Shown here: positions 1-13,573 of the stretch, piece after piece | Numbering within the stretch: the stretch's first letter is position 1 | Layout: each line of letters begins with the position of its first letter | From: Earliella scabrosa | Taxonomy: Eukaryota; Basidiomycota; Agaricomycetes; Polyporales; Polyporaceae | Assembly: GCA_022605405.1 (NCBI GenBank) | Contig: JABYQQ010000019.1 | Span: 248,001-312,000 of the forward strand | Reading direction: 5' to 3' | DNA: 64,000 bases | Translations under genes and position numbers: made by a program | Notes under the pieces: model-generated | What the model was told of the DNA's origin: nothing | The model's database searches: none | What the model saw: only the letters and a program-made list of their open reading frames with translations

Positions 1-668
1 AATCAATGCATCGTGCTCGCTCTATTGATTGGCGTGGCCTCGCACGGCCGCTCCAAATAATTGGCAGACATCTAATCACTGTGCTCACTTTATTAATTGC
101 CGTGGTCTCGCACGGTCACTGCAAATAATCACTACACAGCAAATCAATGCATTGTGCTCGCTCTATTAATTGCCGTGGCCTCGCACGGTCACTGCAAATA
201 ATCACTACGCAGCAAATCAATGCATTGTGCTCGCTCTATTCATTGCCGTGGTCTCGCACGGCCGCTCCAAATAATTGGCAGACATCTAATCACTGTGCTC
301 ACTTTATTATTTGCCGTGGCCTCGCACGGTCACTGCAAATAATCACTATGCACCAAATCAATACATTGTGCTCGCTCTATTATTTGCCGTGGTCTCGCAC
401 GGTCACTGAAAATGGTCACTATGCACCAAATCAATGCATCGTGCTCGCTCTATTAATTGCCGTGGCCTCGCACGGTCACTGCAAATAGTCACTATGCACC
501 AAATCAATGCATCGTGCTCGCTCTATTAATTGCCGTGGCCTCGCCCGGCCACTACGAATAATTGGCAGACACCAAATCACCGTGCTTGCTCTCTTAATTG
601 TCGTGGTCTCGCACGGTCACTGCAAATAATCACTATGCACCAAATCAATGCATCATGCTCGCTCTATC
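1..668 (+). repeat. Satellite array block A (73/68-bp monomers)
   Basis: Tandem array entered at the left edge. Two related monomers alternate: a 73-bp form (CAAATCAATGCATCGTGCTC...CACTATGCAC) and a 68-bp form ending in AATTGGCAGACAC. Both contain a TTAATTGCCGTGG core and the dyad CCGTG...CACGG. The array ends where the monomer runs into the 2.1-kb spacer at about 669. The open frames seen here are by-products of the 141-bp dimer, which is a multiple of three. Confidence 0.9.
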
Positions 669-2759
669 AATCACCAATGTCCCCCAAATTCCCATCTGGT
701 TATCGGTTATAACTGGTCATGAACTAATTGTGAAGTGGCTGTGCTCAAAATTGATGTTTTTGCCAAATTGTAGCCCTGAGGCGTGGGAATCACACGGTAT
801 ATAGCACTATATATTTTGAAGGAGAACTCAGTGTGATAGAATCAAAATAAACTTGCCCATATTGGGACAGATGATTTGTTATTGGAGTTTGATACGGGTG
901 CTTGGTCAGGTCATTGCTAGCACAGCGCAGTTAATGACTGACCCACATCTACGTCCATGCAGCTGGCTCAGCTGATTGCTAGCACGGTGCCATTCATCAT
1001 TTCGTGCCTTCTGCCTACATGCAGCGCACTCAGGTAGTTGCTAGCACAGTGCAATGGATTACTGACCCACTTCAGTCTTCACTGCAACAGCTTCAGCAAT
1101 GCCCAAAGTGAGATGGATGCAGACAGGTGTGATGGATCCATTCATTGCATCGCTCTAGCATTGTCCCAGCAATGGTGTTTGTGGGGGAATAATTAACTGC
1201 ATTGATCTAGTGATGCCCCACGTCAGCTGGGCAGAGACAGAGATGGCTCACTCACTGATTGCAACAGCTGATGCAATGCCCTGTGTGGATTGCACAGAGG
1301 TGGAAGCAGACGTGAACAGGTACTGAGGTTGCAGTTGTGGTTTCCAGTCCATGGAGAAGTGTGAAATGCAGTGTACGGGTGGTGACGCAGCAAGGGTGAA
1401 TAATAGATGGGACCACAAGACGTGTTGCGGAATCTGGCGTGCAATGTTCAGTGCTAGCCAGTGAGTGTGAGCAGAAATGGGAGGAAAAGTGTAGTCAGCC
1501 TGTCTCAAGGACTGAGGGCTGTTATTCTCACAAATAAACGGCATGAAACTCTGCGTGCCAGTCAAAACTGCAGGCCCTGTGGGAAGCTGCAAGGATAGTG
1601 CTGTGCATGACTCACAACACACATAGGCCTAAACCCTGACAAGCAGCTTGCAGACCTCCATGGTGTACCGGTTGTGACGCAGCAACAGAATAGAGATGGA
1701 AGTCGCATAATAATTAATCGTGCTGTACTAGCAACACACTGAGCGAGCTGCATGGAGGCAAGAAGGCACAAAATGATGAATGGCACCGTGCTAGCAATTA
1801 GCTGAGCGAGCTGCATGGAGGCAGATGTGGGTCAGTAATTAACTACACCGTGCTAGCAATTACCTGAGCAAGCTGCATCATGAGTGAGCATCAAAGATCA
1901 GTAGATGTGAACAACACGTTGGTGATTGGAGCTATATGGTATGCATGGAATTGCATGTAGCAACCACATTCTTGGTTGGTCTCCTCTGTGCTCGTTTGCA
2001 AGGTTCACGCGTTCTGTTCCAGTTCAGTTCCAATGTTGGACCCGCAGATCCTGGCAGAACTTTCTTGGTCCCTCGTGTTTGGTTGCTTATCGATAGTATC
2101 ACCGCTCTATATTGATCCCCCACTCCTGCTTCCATCTTGCTTTTGCGTTGCATACTTCAATCACTGGGAGTCACTCGTGTTGTCCTTGCGGCCCACTCTT
2201 GTCTTGTTTATGTTGTATATATAGCTTTGATTTGTTGCCCTTGCTCTCCTCATATCCCGTATGTATCTCTATCGGCTCCTATCTTGTTATTCCATGTAGT
2301 CAGAGTTGCATCTTGGTTATCCTGTTGGAGTTATGTTGCGTAGATGCACACAGAAAATGTATCATACTTAGATTGTTTTGTTGGACAGTGTTGCTATCAT
2401 ACATACACAGTCAACATTGGTGGTTGTATCTGCTACACATTGTACAATTGCACATTGTCTCACGTTGAGACCATTGGTCAACCCTATCTGCAGCAGCCTG
2501 TCATCACAAGTTGGACTTGGGAGTGCCGAGCGGTCCCTGCAGCAATCTTTTGGTGTTCTCCTTCCCCTCTGGCACTATGCGTGTCGAGTGCTTGAACTCG
2601 GGATTGTTGGAGTCCCCTGAGAAGAAGCCCATGTCTGCGAGTTTACTCTACTAATGCAGAGATCTGTGGTGGAGCAGACGTACCAAGGGGCTCCAACACC
2701 ACACACCAGCGTGGTGTGACTTGTGGAGCTGCACGGGCCATGCACTCGGGCACAATAGC
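669..2759 (+). repeat. 2.1-kb spacer repeat, copy S1 (forward)
   Basis: AT-richer, non-satellite segment between two satellite arrays. It recurs nearly unchanged at 7959-10050, and as partial or inverted copies at 11695-12460, 13574-14622 and 16765-18380. It contains several degenerate TGCTAGCAC motifs. The longest open frame, 124 codons on the minus strand, is present in several copies but has no recognisable domain and is probably not a gene. Function unknown; it could be a dead transposon captured into the satellite or the long part of a compound satellite. Confidence 0.85.
905..1880. repeat. Inverted-repeat module inside spacer S1
   Basis: The left arm (about 905-1075) and right arm (about 1718-1880) are reverse complements of each other with some divergence. 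Each is built from roughly 75-bp sub-repeats containing CTCAGCTAATTGCTAGCACGG-like text, and they enclose about 640 bp. The same module recurs in the other spacer copies, truncated in the partial ones. No protein-coding content was recognised inside. Confidence 0.6.
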
Positions 2760-5700
2760 TCTATGAATTGCCGTGGTCCCGCACGGCTGCAACAGATAAT
2801 TGCTGTGCACTCAATCAAGACATTGTGGCCACTCTATTAATTGCCATGGTCTCGCACGGCCGCTACAAATAATTGGCAGACACCAAATCACCATGCTCGC
2901 TCTATTAATTGCCGTGGTCTCGCACGGTCACTGCAAATAATCAGTATGCACCAAATCAATGCATCGTGCTCGCTCTATTAATTGCCCTGGTCTCGCACGG
3001 CCGCTACGAAAAATTGGCAGACACCAAATCACCATGCACGCTCTATTAATTGTCGTGGCCTCGCACGGTCACTGCAAATAATCACCATTCACCAAATCAA
3101 TGCATCGTGCTTGCTCTATTATTTGCCGTGGCCTCGCACGGTCACTGCAAATAATCACTATGCATCAAATCAATAAATTGTGCTCGCTCTATTAATTGCC
3201 GTGGTCTCGCACGGTCACTGCAAATGATCACTATGCACCAAATCAATGCATCGTGCTCGCTCTATTAATTGCTGTGCTCTCGCACGGTTACTGCAAATAA
3301 TCACTCTGCACCAAATCACCGTGCTTGCTCACTTAATTGTCGTGGCCTCGCACGGTCACTGCAAATAATCACTATGCATCAAATCAATACATCGTGCTCG
3401 CTCTATTAATTGCCGTGGTCTCGCACGGTCACTGCAAATAATCACTATGCACCAAATAAATGCATCGTGCTCGCTCTATTAATTGCTGTGCTCTCGCACG
3501 GTTACTGCAAATAATCACTCTGCACCAAATCACCGTGCTTGCTCACTTAATTGCCGTGGTCTCGCACGGTCACTGCAAATAATCACTATGCACCAAATCA
3601 ATACATCGTGCTCGCTCTATTAATTGCCGTGGTCTCGCACGGTTACTGCAAATAATCACTCTGCACCAAATCAATGCATCGTGCTCGCTCTATTATTTGC
3701 CGTGGCCTCACACGGTCACTGCAAATAATCAGTATGCACCAAATCAATGCATCGTGCTCGCTCTATTATTTGCCGTGGTCTCGCACGGCTGCTACGAATA
3801 ATTGGCAGACACCAAATTGCCGTGCTTGCTCTATTAATTGCCGTGGCCTCGCACGGTCACTGCAAATAATCACTATGCATCAAATCAATACATCGTGCTC
3901 GCTCTATTAATTGCTGTGGTCTCGCACGGCCGCTACGAAAAATTGGCAGACACCAAATCACCGTGCTTGCTCAATTAATTGTCGTGGCCTCGCACGGTCA
4001 CTGCAAATAATCACCATTCACCAAATCAATGCATCGTGCTTGCTCTATTATTTGCCGTGGCCTCGCACGGTCACTGCAAATAATCACTATGCATCAAATC
4101 AATAAATCGTGCTCGCTCACTTAATTGCCGTGGTCTCGCACGGTCACTGCAAATAATCACTATGCATCAAATCAATAAATCGTGCTCGCTCTATTAATTG
4201 CCGTGGTCTCGCACGGCTGCTACGAATAATTGGCAGACACCAAATCGCCGTGCTTGCTCTATTAATTGCCGTGGCCTCGCACGGTCACTGCAAATAATCA
4301 CTATGCATCAAATCAATACATCGTGCTCGCTCTATTAATTGCTGTGGTCTCGCCCGGCCGCTACGAATAATTGGCAGACACCAAATCACCGTGCTTGCTC
4401 AATTAATTGTCGTGGCCTCGCACGGTCACTGCAAATAATCACTATGCACCAAATCAATGCATCGTGCTCGCTCTATTATTTGCCGTGGTCTCGCCCGGCC
4501 GCTACGAATAATTGGCAGGAACCAAATCACCGTGCTTGCTCAATTAATTGCCGTGGCCTTGCACGGTCACTGCAAATGATCAGTATGAACCAAATCAATG
4601 CATCGTGCTTGCTCTATTAATTGTCGTGGCCTCGCACGGCTGCTACGAATAATTGGCAGACACCAAATCGCCGTGCTTGCTCTATTAATCGCCGTGGCCT
4701 CGCACGGTCCCTGCAAATAATCAGTATGCATCAAATCAATACATCGTGCTCGCTCTATTATTTGCCGTGGTCTCGCACGGCCGCTACAAATAATTGGCAG
4801 ACACCAAATCACCATGCTCGCTCTATTAATTGCCGTGGTCTCGCACGGTCACTGCAAATAATCAGTATGCACCAAATCAATGCATCGTGCTCGCTCTATT
4901 AATTGCCGTGGTCTCGCACGGCCGCTACGAAAAATTGGCAGACACCAAATCACCGTGCTTGCTCAATTAATTGTCGTGGCCTCGCACGGTCACTGCAAAT
5001 AATCACCATTCACCAAATCAATGCATCGTGCTCGCTCTATTAATTGCCGTGGTCTCGCACGGTTACTGCAAATAATCACTCTGCACCAAATCAATGCATC
5101 GTGCTCGCTCTATTATTTGCCGTGGCCTCACACGGTCACTGCAAATAATCAGTATGCACCAAATCAATGCATCGTGCTCGCTCTATTATTTGCCGTGGTC
5201 TCGCACGGCCGCTACGAATAATTGGCAGACACCAAATCACCGTGCTTGCTCAATTAATTGTCGTGGCCTCGCACGGTCACTGCAAATAATCACTATGCAC
5301 CAAATCAATGCATCGTGCTCGCTCTATTATTTGCCGTGGTCTCGCCCGGCCGCTACGAATAATTGGCAGGAACCAAATCACCGTGCTTGCTCAATTAATT
5401 GCCGTGGCCTTGCACGGTCACTGCAAATGATCAGTATGAACCAAATCAATGCATCGTGCTTGCTCTATTAATTGTCGTGGCCTCGCACGGCTGCTACGAA
5501 TAATTGGCAGACACCAAATCGCCGTGCTTGCTCTATTAATCGCCGTGGCCTCGCACGGTCCCTGCAAATAATCAGTATGCATCAAATCAATACATCGTGC
5601 TCGCTCTATTATTTGCCGTGGTCTCGCACGGCCGCTACAAATAATTGGCAGACACCAAATCACCATGCTCGCTCTATTAATTGCCGTGGTCTCGCACGGT

Positions 5701-7958
5701 CACTGCAAATAATCAGTATGCACCAAATCAATGCATCGTGCTCGCTCTATTAATTGCCGTGGTCTCGCACGGCCGCTACGAAAAATTGGCAGACACCAAA
5801 TCACCGTGCTTGCTCAATTAATTGTCGTGGCCTCGCACGGTCACTGCAAATAATCACCATTCACCAAATCAATGCATCGTGCTCGCTCTATTAATTGCCG
5901 TGGTCTCGCACGGTTACTGCAAATAATCACTCTGCACCAAATCAATGCATCGTGCTCGCTCTATTATTTGCCGTGGCCTCACACGGTCACTGCAAATAAT
6001 CAGTATGCACCAAATCAATGCATCGTGCTCGCTCTATTATTTGCCGTGGTCTCGCACGGCCGCTACGAATAATTGGCAGACACCAAATCACCGTGCTTGC
6101 TCAATTAATTGCCGTGGCCTCGCACGGTCACTGCAAATAATCACCATTCACCAAATCAATGCATCGTGCTTGCTCTATTATTTGCCGTGGCCTCGCACGG
6201 TCACTGCAAATAATCACTATGCATCAAATCAATAAATTGTGCTCGCTCTATTAATTGCCGTGGTCTCGCACGGTCACTGCAAATGATCACTATGCACCAA
6301 ATCAATGCATCGTGCTCGCTCTATTAATTGCTGTGCTCTCGCACGGTTACTGCAAATAATCACTCTGCACCAAATCACCGTGCTTGCTCACTTAATTGTC
6401 GTGGCCTCGCACGGTCACTGCAAATAATCACTATGCATCAAATCAATACATCGTGCTCGCTCTATTAATTGCCGTGGTCTCGCACGGTCACTGCAAATAA
6501 TCACTATGCACCAAATAAATGCATCGTGCTCGCTCTATTAATTGCTGTGCTCTCGCACGGTTACTGCAAATAATCACTCTGCACCAAATCACCGTGCTTG
6601 CTCACTTAATTGCCGTGGTCTCGCACGGTCACTGCAAATAATCACTATGCACCAAATCAATACATCGTGCTCGCTCTATTAATTGCCGTGGTCTCGCACG
6701 GTTACTGCAAATAATCACTCTGCACCAAATCAATGCATCGTGCTCGCTCTATTATTTGCCGTGGCCTCACACGGTCACTGCAAATAATCAGTATGCACCA
6801 AATCAATGCATCGTGCTCGCTCTATTATTTGCCGTGGTCTCGCACGGCTGCTACGAATAATTGGCAGACACCAAATTGCCGTGCTTGCTCTATTAATTGC
6901 CGTGGCCTCGCACGGTCACTGCAAATAATCACTATGCATCAAATCAATACATCGTGCTCGCTCTATTAATTGCTGTGGTCTCGCCCGGCTGCTACGAATA
7001 ATTGGCAGACACCAAATCACCGTGCTTGCTCAATTAATTGTCGTGGCCTCGCACGGTCACTGCAAATAATCACTATGCATCAAATCAATACATCGTGCTC
7101 GCTCTATTAATTGCTGTGGTCTCGCACGGCTGCTACGAATAATTGGCAGCCACCAAATTACTGTGCTCACTTTATTCATTGTCGTGGTCTCGCACGGGTA
7201 CTGCAAATAATCACCATTCACCAAATCAATGCATCGTGCTCGCTCTATTATTTGCCGTGGTCTCGCACGGTCACTGCAAATAGTCACTATGCACCAAATC
7301 AATGCATCGTGCTCGCTCTATTAATTGCGGTGGCCTCGCCCGGCCGCTACGAATAATTGGCAGACACCAAATCACCGTGCTCGCTCTATTAATCGCCGTG
7401 GCCTCGCACGGTCACTGCAAATAATCACTATGCATCAAATCAATGCATCGTGCTCGCTCTATTAATTGCTGTGGTCTCGCCCGGCCGCTACGAATAATTG
7501 GCAGACACCAAATCACCGTGCTTGCTCTCTTAATTGTCGTGGACTCGCACGGTCACTGCAAATAATCACTATGCACCAAATCAATGCATCATGCTCGCTC
7601 TATTAATTGCCGTGGTCTCGCCCGGCCGCTACGAATAATTGGCAGACACCAAATCACCGTGCTTGCTCTCTTAATTGTCGTGGCCTCGCACGGTCACTGC
7701 AAATAATCACTATGCACCAAATCAATGCATCGTGCTCGCTCTATTATTTGCCGTGGTCTCGCCCGGCCGCTACGAATAATTGGCAGACACCAAATCACCG
7801 TGCTTGCTCAATTAATTGCCGTGGCCTTGCACGGTCACTGCAAATGATCAGTATGAACCAAATCAATGCATCGTGCTTGCTCTATTAATTGTCGTGGTCT
7901 CGCACGGTCACTGCAAATAATCACTATGCACCAAATCAATGCATCATGCTCGCTCTAT
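2760..7958 (+). repeat. Satellite array block B with higher-order duplications
   Basis: About 5.2 kb of the 73/68-bp monomers, forward orientation. Two higher-order duplications are visible. A unit of 851 bp is tandemly duplicated (about 4355-5255 repeated at 5206-6106). A segment of about 0.9 kb at 3053-3960 recurs 3059 bp downstream at about 6112-7019. Within these blocks the monomer order and even single-base variants are preserved, pointing to recent unequal exchange or segmental duplication. Monomers differ mainly in CGCACGG versus CGCCCGG, ATTAATTG versus ATTATTTG, and GTGCTCGC versus GTGCTTGC. Confidence 0.9.
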
Positions 7959-10050
7959 CAATCACCAATGTCTACCAAATTCCCATCTGGTTATCGGTTA
8001 TAACTGGTCATGAACTAATTGTGAAGTGGCTGTGCTCAAAATTGATGTTTTTGCCAAATTGTAGCCCTGAGGCGTGGGAATCACACGGTATATAGCACTA
8101 TATATTTTGAAGGAGAACTCAGTGTGATAGAATCAAAATAAACTTGCCCATATTGGGACAGATGATTTGTTATTGGAGTTTGATACGGGCGCTTGGTCAG
8201 GTCATTGCTAGCACAGCGCAGTTAATGACTGACCCACATCTACGTCCATGCAGCTGGCTCAGCTGATTGCTAGCACGGTGCCATTCATCATTTCGTGCCT
8301 TCTGCCTACATGCAGCGCACTCAGGTAGTTGCTAGCACAGTGCAATGGATTACTGACCCACTTCAGTCTTCACTGCAACAGCTTCAGCAATGCCCAAAGT
8401 GAGATGGATGCAGACAGGTGTGATGGATCCATTCATTGCATCGCTCTAGCATTGTCCCAGCAATGGTGTTTGTGGGGGAATAATTAACTGCATTGATCTA
8501 GTGATGCCCCACGTCAGCTGGGCAGAGACAGAGATGGCTCACTCACTGATTGCAACAGCTGATGCAATGCCCTGTGTGGATTGCACAGAGGTGGAAGCAG
8601 ACGTGAACAGGTACTGAGGTTGCAGTTGTGGTTTCCAGTCCATGGAGAAGTGTGAAATGCAGTGTACGGGTGGTGACGCAGCAAGGGTGAATAATAGATG
8701 GGACCACAAGACGTGTTGCGGAATCTGGCGTGCAATGTTCAGTGCTAGCCAGTGAGTGTGAGCAGAAATGGGAGGAAAAGTGTAGTCAGCCTGTCTCAAG
8801 GACTGAGGGCTGTTATTCTCACAAATAAACGGCATGAAACTCTGCGTGCCAGTCAAAACTGCAGGCCCTGTGGGAAGCTGCAAGGATAGTGCTGTGCATG
8901 ACTCACAACACACATAGGCCTAAACCCTGACAAGCAGCTTGCAGACCTCCATGGTGTACCGGTTGTGACGCAGCAACAGAATAGAGATGGAAGTCGCATA
9001 ATAATTAATCGTGCTGTACTAGCAACACACTGAGCGAGCTGCATGGAGGCAAGAAGGCACAAAATGATGAATGGCACCGTGCTAGCAATTAGCTGAGCGA
9101 GCTGCATGGAGGCAGATGTGGGTCAGTAATTAACTACACCGTGCTAGCAATTACCTGAGCAAGCTGCATCATGAGTGAGCATCAAAGATCAGTAGATGTG
9201 AACAACACGTTGGTGATTGGAGCTATATGGTATGCATGGAATTGCATGTAGCAACCACATTCTTGGTTGGTCTCCTCTGTGCTCGTTTGCAAGGTTCACG
9301 CGTTCTGTTCCAGTTCAGTTCCAATGTTGGACCCGCAGATCCTGGCAGAACTTTCTTGGTCCCTCGTGTTTAGTTGCTTATCGATAGTATCACCGCTCTA
9401 TATTGATCCCCCACTCCTGCTTCCATCTTGCTTTTGCGTTGCATACTTCAATCACTGGGAGTCACTCGTGTTGTCCTTGCGGCCCACTCTTGTCTTGTTT
9501 ATGTTGTATATATAGCTTTGATTTGTTGCCCTTGCTCTCCTCATATCCCGTATGTATCTCTATCGGCTCCTATCTTGTTATTCCATGTAGTCAGAGTTGC
9601 ATCTTGGTTATCCTGTTGGAGTTATGTTGCGTAGATGCACACAGAAAATGTATCATACTTAGATTGTTTTGTTGGACAGTGTTGCTATCATACATACACA
9701 GTCAACATTGGTGGTTGTATCTGCTACACATTGTACAATTGCACATTGTCTCACGTTGAGACCATTGGTCAACCCTATCTGCAGCAGCCTGTCATCACAA
9801 GTTGGACTTGGGAGTGCCGAGCAGTCCCTGCAGCAATCTTTTGGTGTTCTCCTTCCCCTCTGGCACTATGCGTGTCGAGTGCTTGAACTCGGGATTGTTG
9901 GAGTCCCCTGAGAAGAAGCCCATGTCTGCGAGTTTACTCTACTAATGCAGAGATCTGTGGTGGAGCAGACGTACCAAGGGGCTCCAACACCACACACCAG
10001 CGTGGTGTGACTTGTGGAGCTGCACGGGCCATGCACTCGGGCACAATAGC
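7959..10050 (+). repeat. 2.1-kb spacer repeat, copy S2 (forward)
   Basis: Nearly identical to S1 with a constant offset of 7291 bp; only a few substitutions were noticed (for example TTTGGTTGC in S1 versus TTTAGTTGC here). The identity extends into the satellite on both sides, so S1 plus block B behaves as one 7.29-kb macro-repeat unit. Confidence 0.88.
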
Positions 10051-11694
10051 TCTATGAATTGCCGTGGTCCCGCACGGCTGCAACAGATAATTGCTGTGCA
10101 CTCAATCAAGACATTGTGGCCACTCTATTAATTGCCATGGTCTCGCACGGCCGCTACAAATAATTGGCAGACACCAAATCACCATGCTCGCTCTATTAAT
10201 TGCCGTGGTCTCGCACGGTCACTGCAAATAATCAGTATGCACCAAATCAATGCATCGTGCTCGCTCTATTAATTGCCGTGGTCTCGCACGGCCGCTACGA
10301 ATAATTGGCAGACACCAAATCACCGTGCTTGCTCTCTTAATTGCTGTGGCCTCGCACGGTCACTGCAAATAATCACTATGCATCAAATCAATACATCGTG
10401 CTCGCTCTATTAATTGCCGTGGTCTCGCACGGTCACTGCAAATGATCACTATGCATCAAATCAATACATCGTGCTCGCTCTATTAATTGCCGTGGTCTCG
10501 CCCGGCCGCTACGAATAATTGGCAGACACCAAATCACCATGCACGCTCTATTAATTGTCGTGGCCTCGCACGGTCACTGCAAATAATCAGTAAGCACCGA
10601 ATCAATGCATCGTGCTCGCTCTATTAATTGCTGTGGTCTCGCACGGTCACTGCAAATAATCAGTATGCATCAAATCAATACATCGTCCTCGCTCTATTAA
10701 TTGCCGTGGTCTCGCACGGTCACTGCAAATGATCACTATGCATCAAATCAATACATCGTGCTCGCTCTATTAATTGCCGTGGTCTCGCACGGTCACTGCA
10801 AATGATCACTATGCATCAAATCAATACATCGTGCTCGCTCTATTAATTGCCGTGGTCTCGCCCGGCCGCTACGAATAATTGGCAGACACCAAATCACCGT
10901 GCTTGCTCTCTTAATTGTCGTGGTCTCGCACGGTCACTGCAAATAATCACTATGCACCAAATCAATGCATCATGCTCGCTCTATTAATTGCCGTGGTCTC
11001 GCACGGCCGCTACGAAAAATTGGCAGACACCAAATCACCATGCTCGCTCTATTAATTGCCGTGGTCTCGCACGGTCACTGCAAATAATCAGTATGCACCA
11101 AATCAATGCATCGTGCTCGCTCTATTAATTGCCGTGGTCTCGCCCGGCCGCTACGAATAATTGGCAGACACCAAATCACCGTGCTTGCTCTCTTAATTGC
11201 TGTGGCCTCGCACGGTCACTGCAAATAATCACTATGCATCAAATCAATACATCGTGCTCGCTCTATTAATTGCCGTGGTCTCGCACGGTCACTGCAAATG
11301 ATCACTATGCATCAAATCAATGCATCGTGCTTGCTCTATTAATTGTCGTGGCCTCGCACGGTCACTGCAAATAGTCACTATGCACCAAATCAATGCATCG
11401 TGCTTGCTGTATTAATTGCCGTGGTCTCGCCCGGCCGCTACGAATAATTGGCAGACACCAAATCACCGTGCTTGCTCTATTAATTGTCGTGGCCTCGCAC
11501 GGTCACTGCAAATAGTCACTATGCACCAAATCAATGCATCGTGCTCGCTGTATTAATTGCCGTGGTCTCGCCCGGCCGCTACGAATAATTGGCAGACACC
11601 AAATCACCGTGCTTGCTCTCTTAATTGTCGTGGTCTCGCACGGTCACTGCAAATAATCACTATGCACCAAATCAATGCATCATGCTCGCTCTAT
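10051..11694 (+). repeat. Satellite array block C (73/68-bp monomers)
   Basis: Third forward array, about 1.6 kb, starting with the same junction sequence as block B (a monomer reading GCCGTGGTCCCGCACGGC) and ending at the next spacer. Its monomer order differs from that of block B, so array length and order vary between macro-repeats while the junctions are conserved. Confidence 0.88.
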
Positions 11695-12460
11695 CAATCA
11701 CCAATGTCTACCAAATTCCCATCTGGTTATCGGTTATAACTGGTCATGAACTAATTGTGAAGTGGCTGTGCTCAAAATTGATGTTTTTGCCAAATTGTAG
11801 CCCTGAGGCGTGGGAATCACACGGTATATAGCACTATATATTTTGAAGGAGAACTCAGTGTGATAGAATCAAAATAAACTTGCCCATATTGGGACAGATG
11901 ATTTGTTATTGGAGTTTGATACGGGTGCTTGGTCAGGTCATTGCTAGCACAGCGCAGTTAATGACTGACCCACATCTACGTCCATGCAGCTGGCTCAGCT
12001 GATTGCTAGCACGGTGCCATTCATCATTTCGTGCCTTCTGCCTACATGCAGCGCACTCAGGTAGTTGCTAGCACAGTGCAATGGATTACTGACCCACTTC
12101 AGTCTTCACTGCAACAGCTTCAGCAATGCCCAAAGTGAGATGGATGCAGACAGGTGTGATGGATCCATTCATTGCATCGCTCTAGCATTGTCCCAGCAAT
12201 GGTGTTTGTGGGGGAATAATTAACTGCATTGATCTAGTGATGCCCCACGTCAGCTGGGCAGAGACAGAGATGGCTCACTCACTGATTGCAACAGCTGATG
12301 CAATGCCCTGTGTGGATTGCACAGAGGTGGAAGCAGACGTGAACAGGTACTGAGGTTGCAGTTGTGGTTTCCAGTCCATGGAGAAGTGTGAAATGCAGTG
12401 TACGGGTGGTCATGCAGCAAGGGTGAATAATAGATGGGACCACAAGACGTGTTGCGGAAT
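11695..12460 (+). repeat. Spacer repeat, partial copy S3 (forward)
   Basis: Matches S1 positions 669 to about 1433 and then stops abruptly at about 12460, where the sequence switches from the repeat (GACGTGTTGCGGAA) into unrelated DNA. This is the left edge of the central region of the inverted structure. Confidence 0.85.
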
Positions 12461-13573
12461 TCTGAACAGATGATGACAAATCTCCATGATGAGTGTCACA
12501 TCAGTTGCCAGAGGCTAGCACCACCATCCTGTCTTGCAGAGTCTCCTTCTAAGACTGAAAGCAGATCCACTCCAACTTGTTGTTGGTGCAGTTTTCAATG
12601 GCAAAAGCATTGATGTGTACCAATGACTGGTCGAACAGGATGCAATTCGGATTGACCACCAGCTGGTGACATGCTCAAAGGTGCGAGCTGACTTATTGGT
12701 TCAGTTAGATGTGGAGATGGTCATTGACGTATCTGGTGTGCCCATGTCCACAAAGCGGGTGGGTTGAATGTGAACTTAATGCCACCCTCATCAACCTCTC
12801 TGACAAACTCTCTATTATCGTTATAGCTGTCCACCTCTGTGCAGCTCACTTGGGGCATTGCTGGTGCAATGCAGTTGATTACTCAACCACCCCATCATTT
12901 GTTACGTCTTCATCTCCCAGCTCGCAAAATAACTCAGAGAGATACAACAATCTTGCCAACATTGGAGAGCAGAACAAACAGCAGAAGATCACTGTTGTAC
13001 TTGACCACAAACTGAGCGAAGATGTTCTTGTTGCTCTCAACGGAGTGCAGCTTTGAGTCAAGTGGAGGCAAGTTGTTGGAAATCCACATGCTCCAGACAG
13101 CTGAAGAAGCAGTCAATCAGAACCAGCTGCTGACACTGTTATCTCTGTTTGTCATATGCATGGCAAAAATGTGGATTATACCAAAGATCACCCACACATC
13201 ATTGGATAATGCTTGCACAAGCATTGCTGATGTGCAATGGTGTATATTGAACTCTTGGTGGTGCTTGTGTTGCCACTCACCATGTTGTCACCACAGGCAA
13301 CTGCCTGCACGCTGTCTCGGAATACTCCAGGTCCTATGTGTAACACCATAGGTGGCAGAGCTCCTCAAATGCATTGAATGAAATGCTCATGTTCAAGCTG
13401 GCTAGCAACAACATGCTGACTGCCAACAGATCCTGAACATTCTGCTTGTGACCACTAAGGTGAATCCACATGGTCAGGCCATTCTCTGGCATGGTTCCTG
13501 GCTGTCTACCAAGATACTGTGGCTCACATGTTGACCAGTACCATCCACACTTGCATCGCTCTTGACAGCACAA
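12461..13573. other. Central 1.1-kb segment between inverted spacer copies
   Basis: Single-copy within the window and located exactly where spacer orientation flips from forward (S3) to reverse (S4). Short open frames exist on both strands (115 codons or fewer), none with a recognisable domain. Pieces such as GGGGCATTGCTGG...CAATGCAGTTGATTACT echo the spacer, so this may be a diverged spacer interior rather than foreign DNA. No confident gene. Confidence 0.5.

Noticed and set aside
1223..2620. Conserved-looking open frames (124, 118, 83, 82 codons) in every spacer copy
   Set aside because: Conservation follows from near-identity of the spacer copies; they overlap in several frames and strands and have no known domain or splice context.
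2982..7888. Many open frames of 60-125 codons in the satellite, all reading MPWSRTAATNNW...-like text
   Set aside because: They are produced by the 73/68-bp dimer (141 bp, a multiple of three) on both strands; the peptide repeats every 47 residues with the DNA period and shows no independent coding signature.
2760..11694. CRISPR array
   Set aside because: The repeats are head-to-tail without unique spacers, and the genome is eukaryotic.
12709..13056. 115-codon frame in the central segment as a gene
   Set aside because: No domain, no upstream promoter or splice support, and partial resemblance to spacer repeat text.
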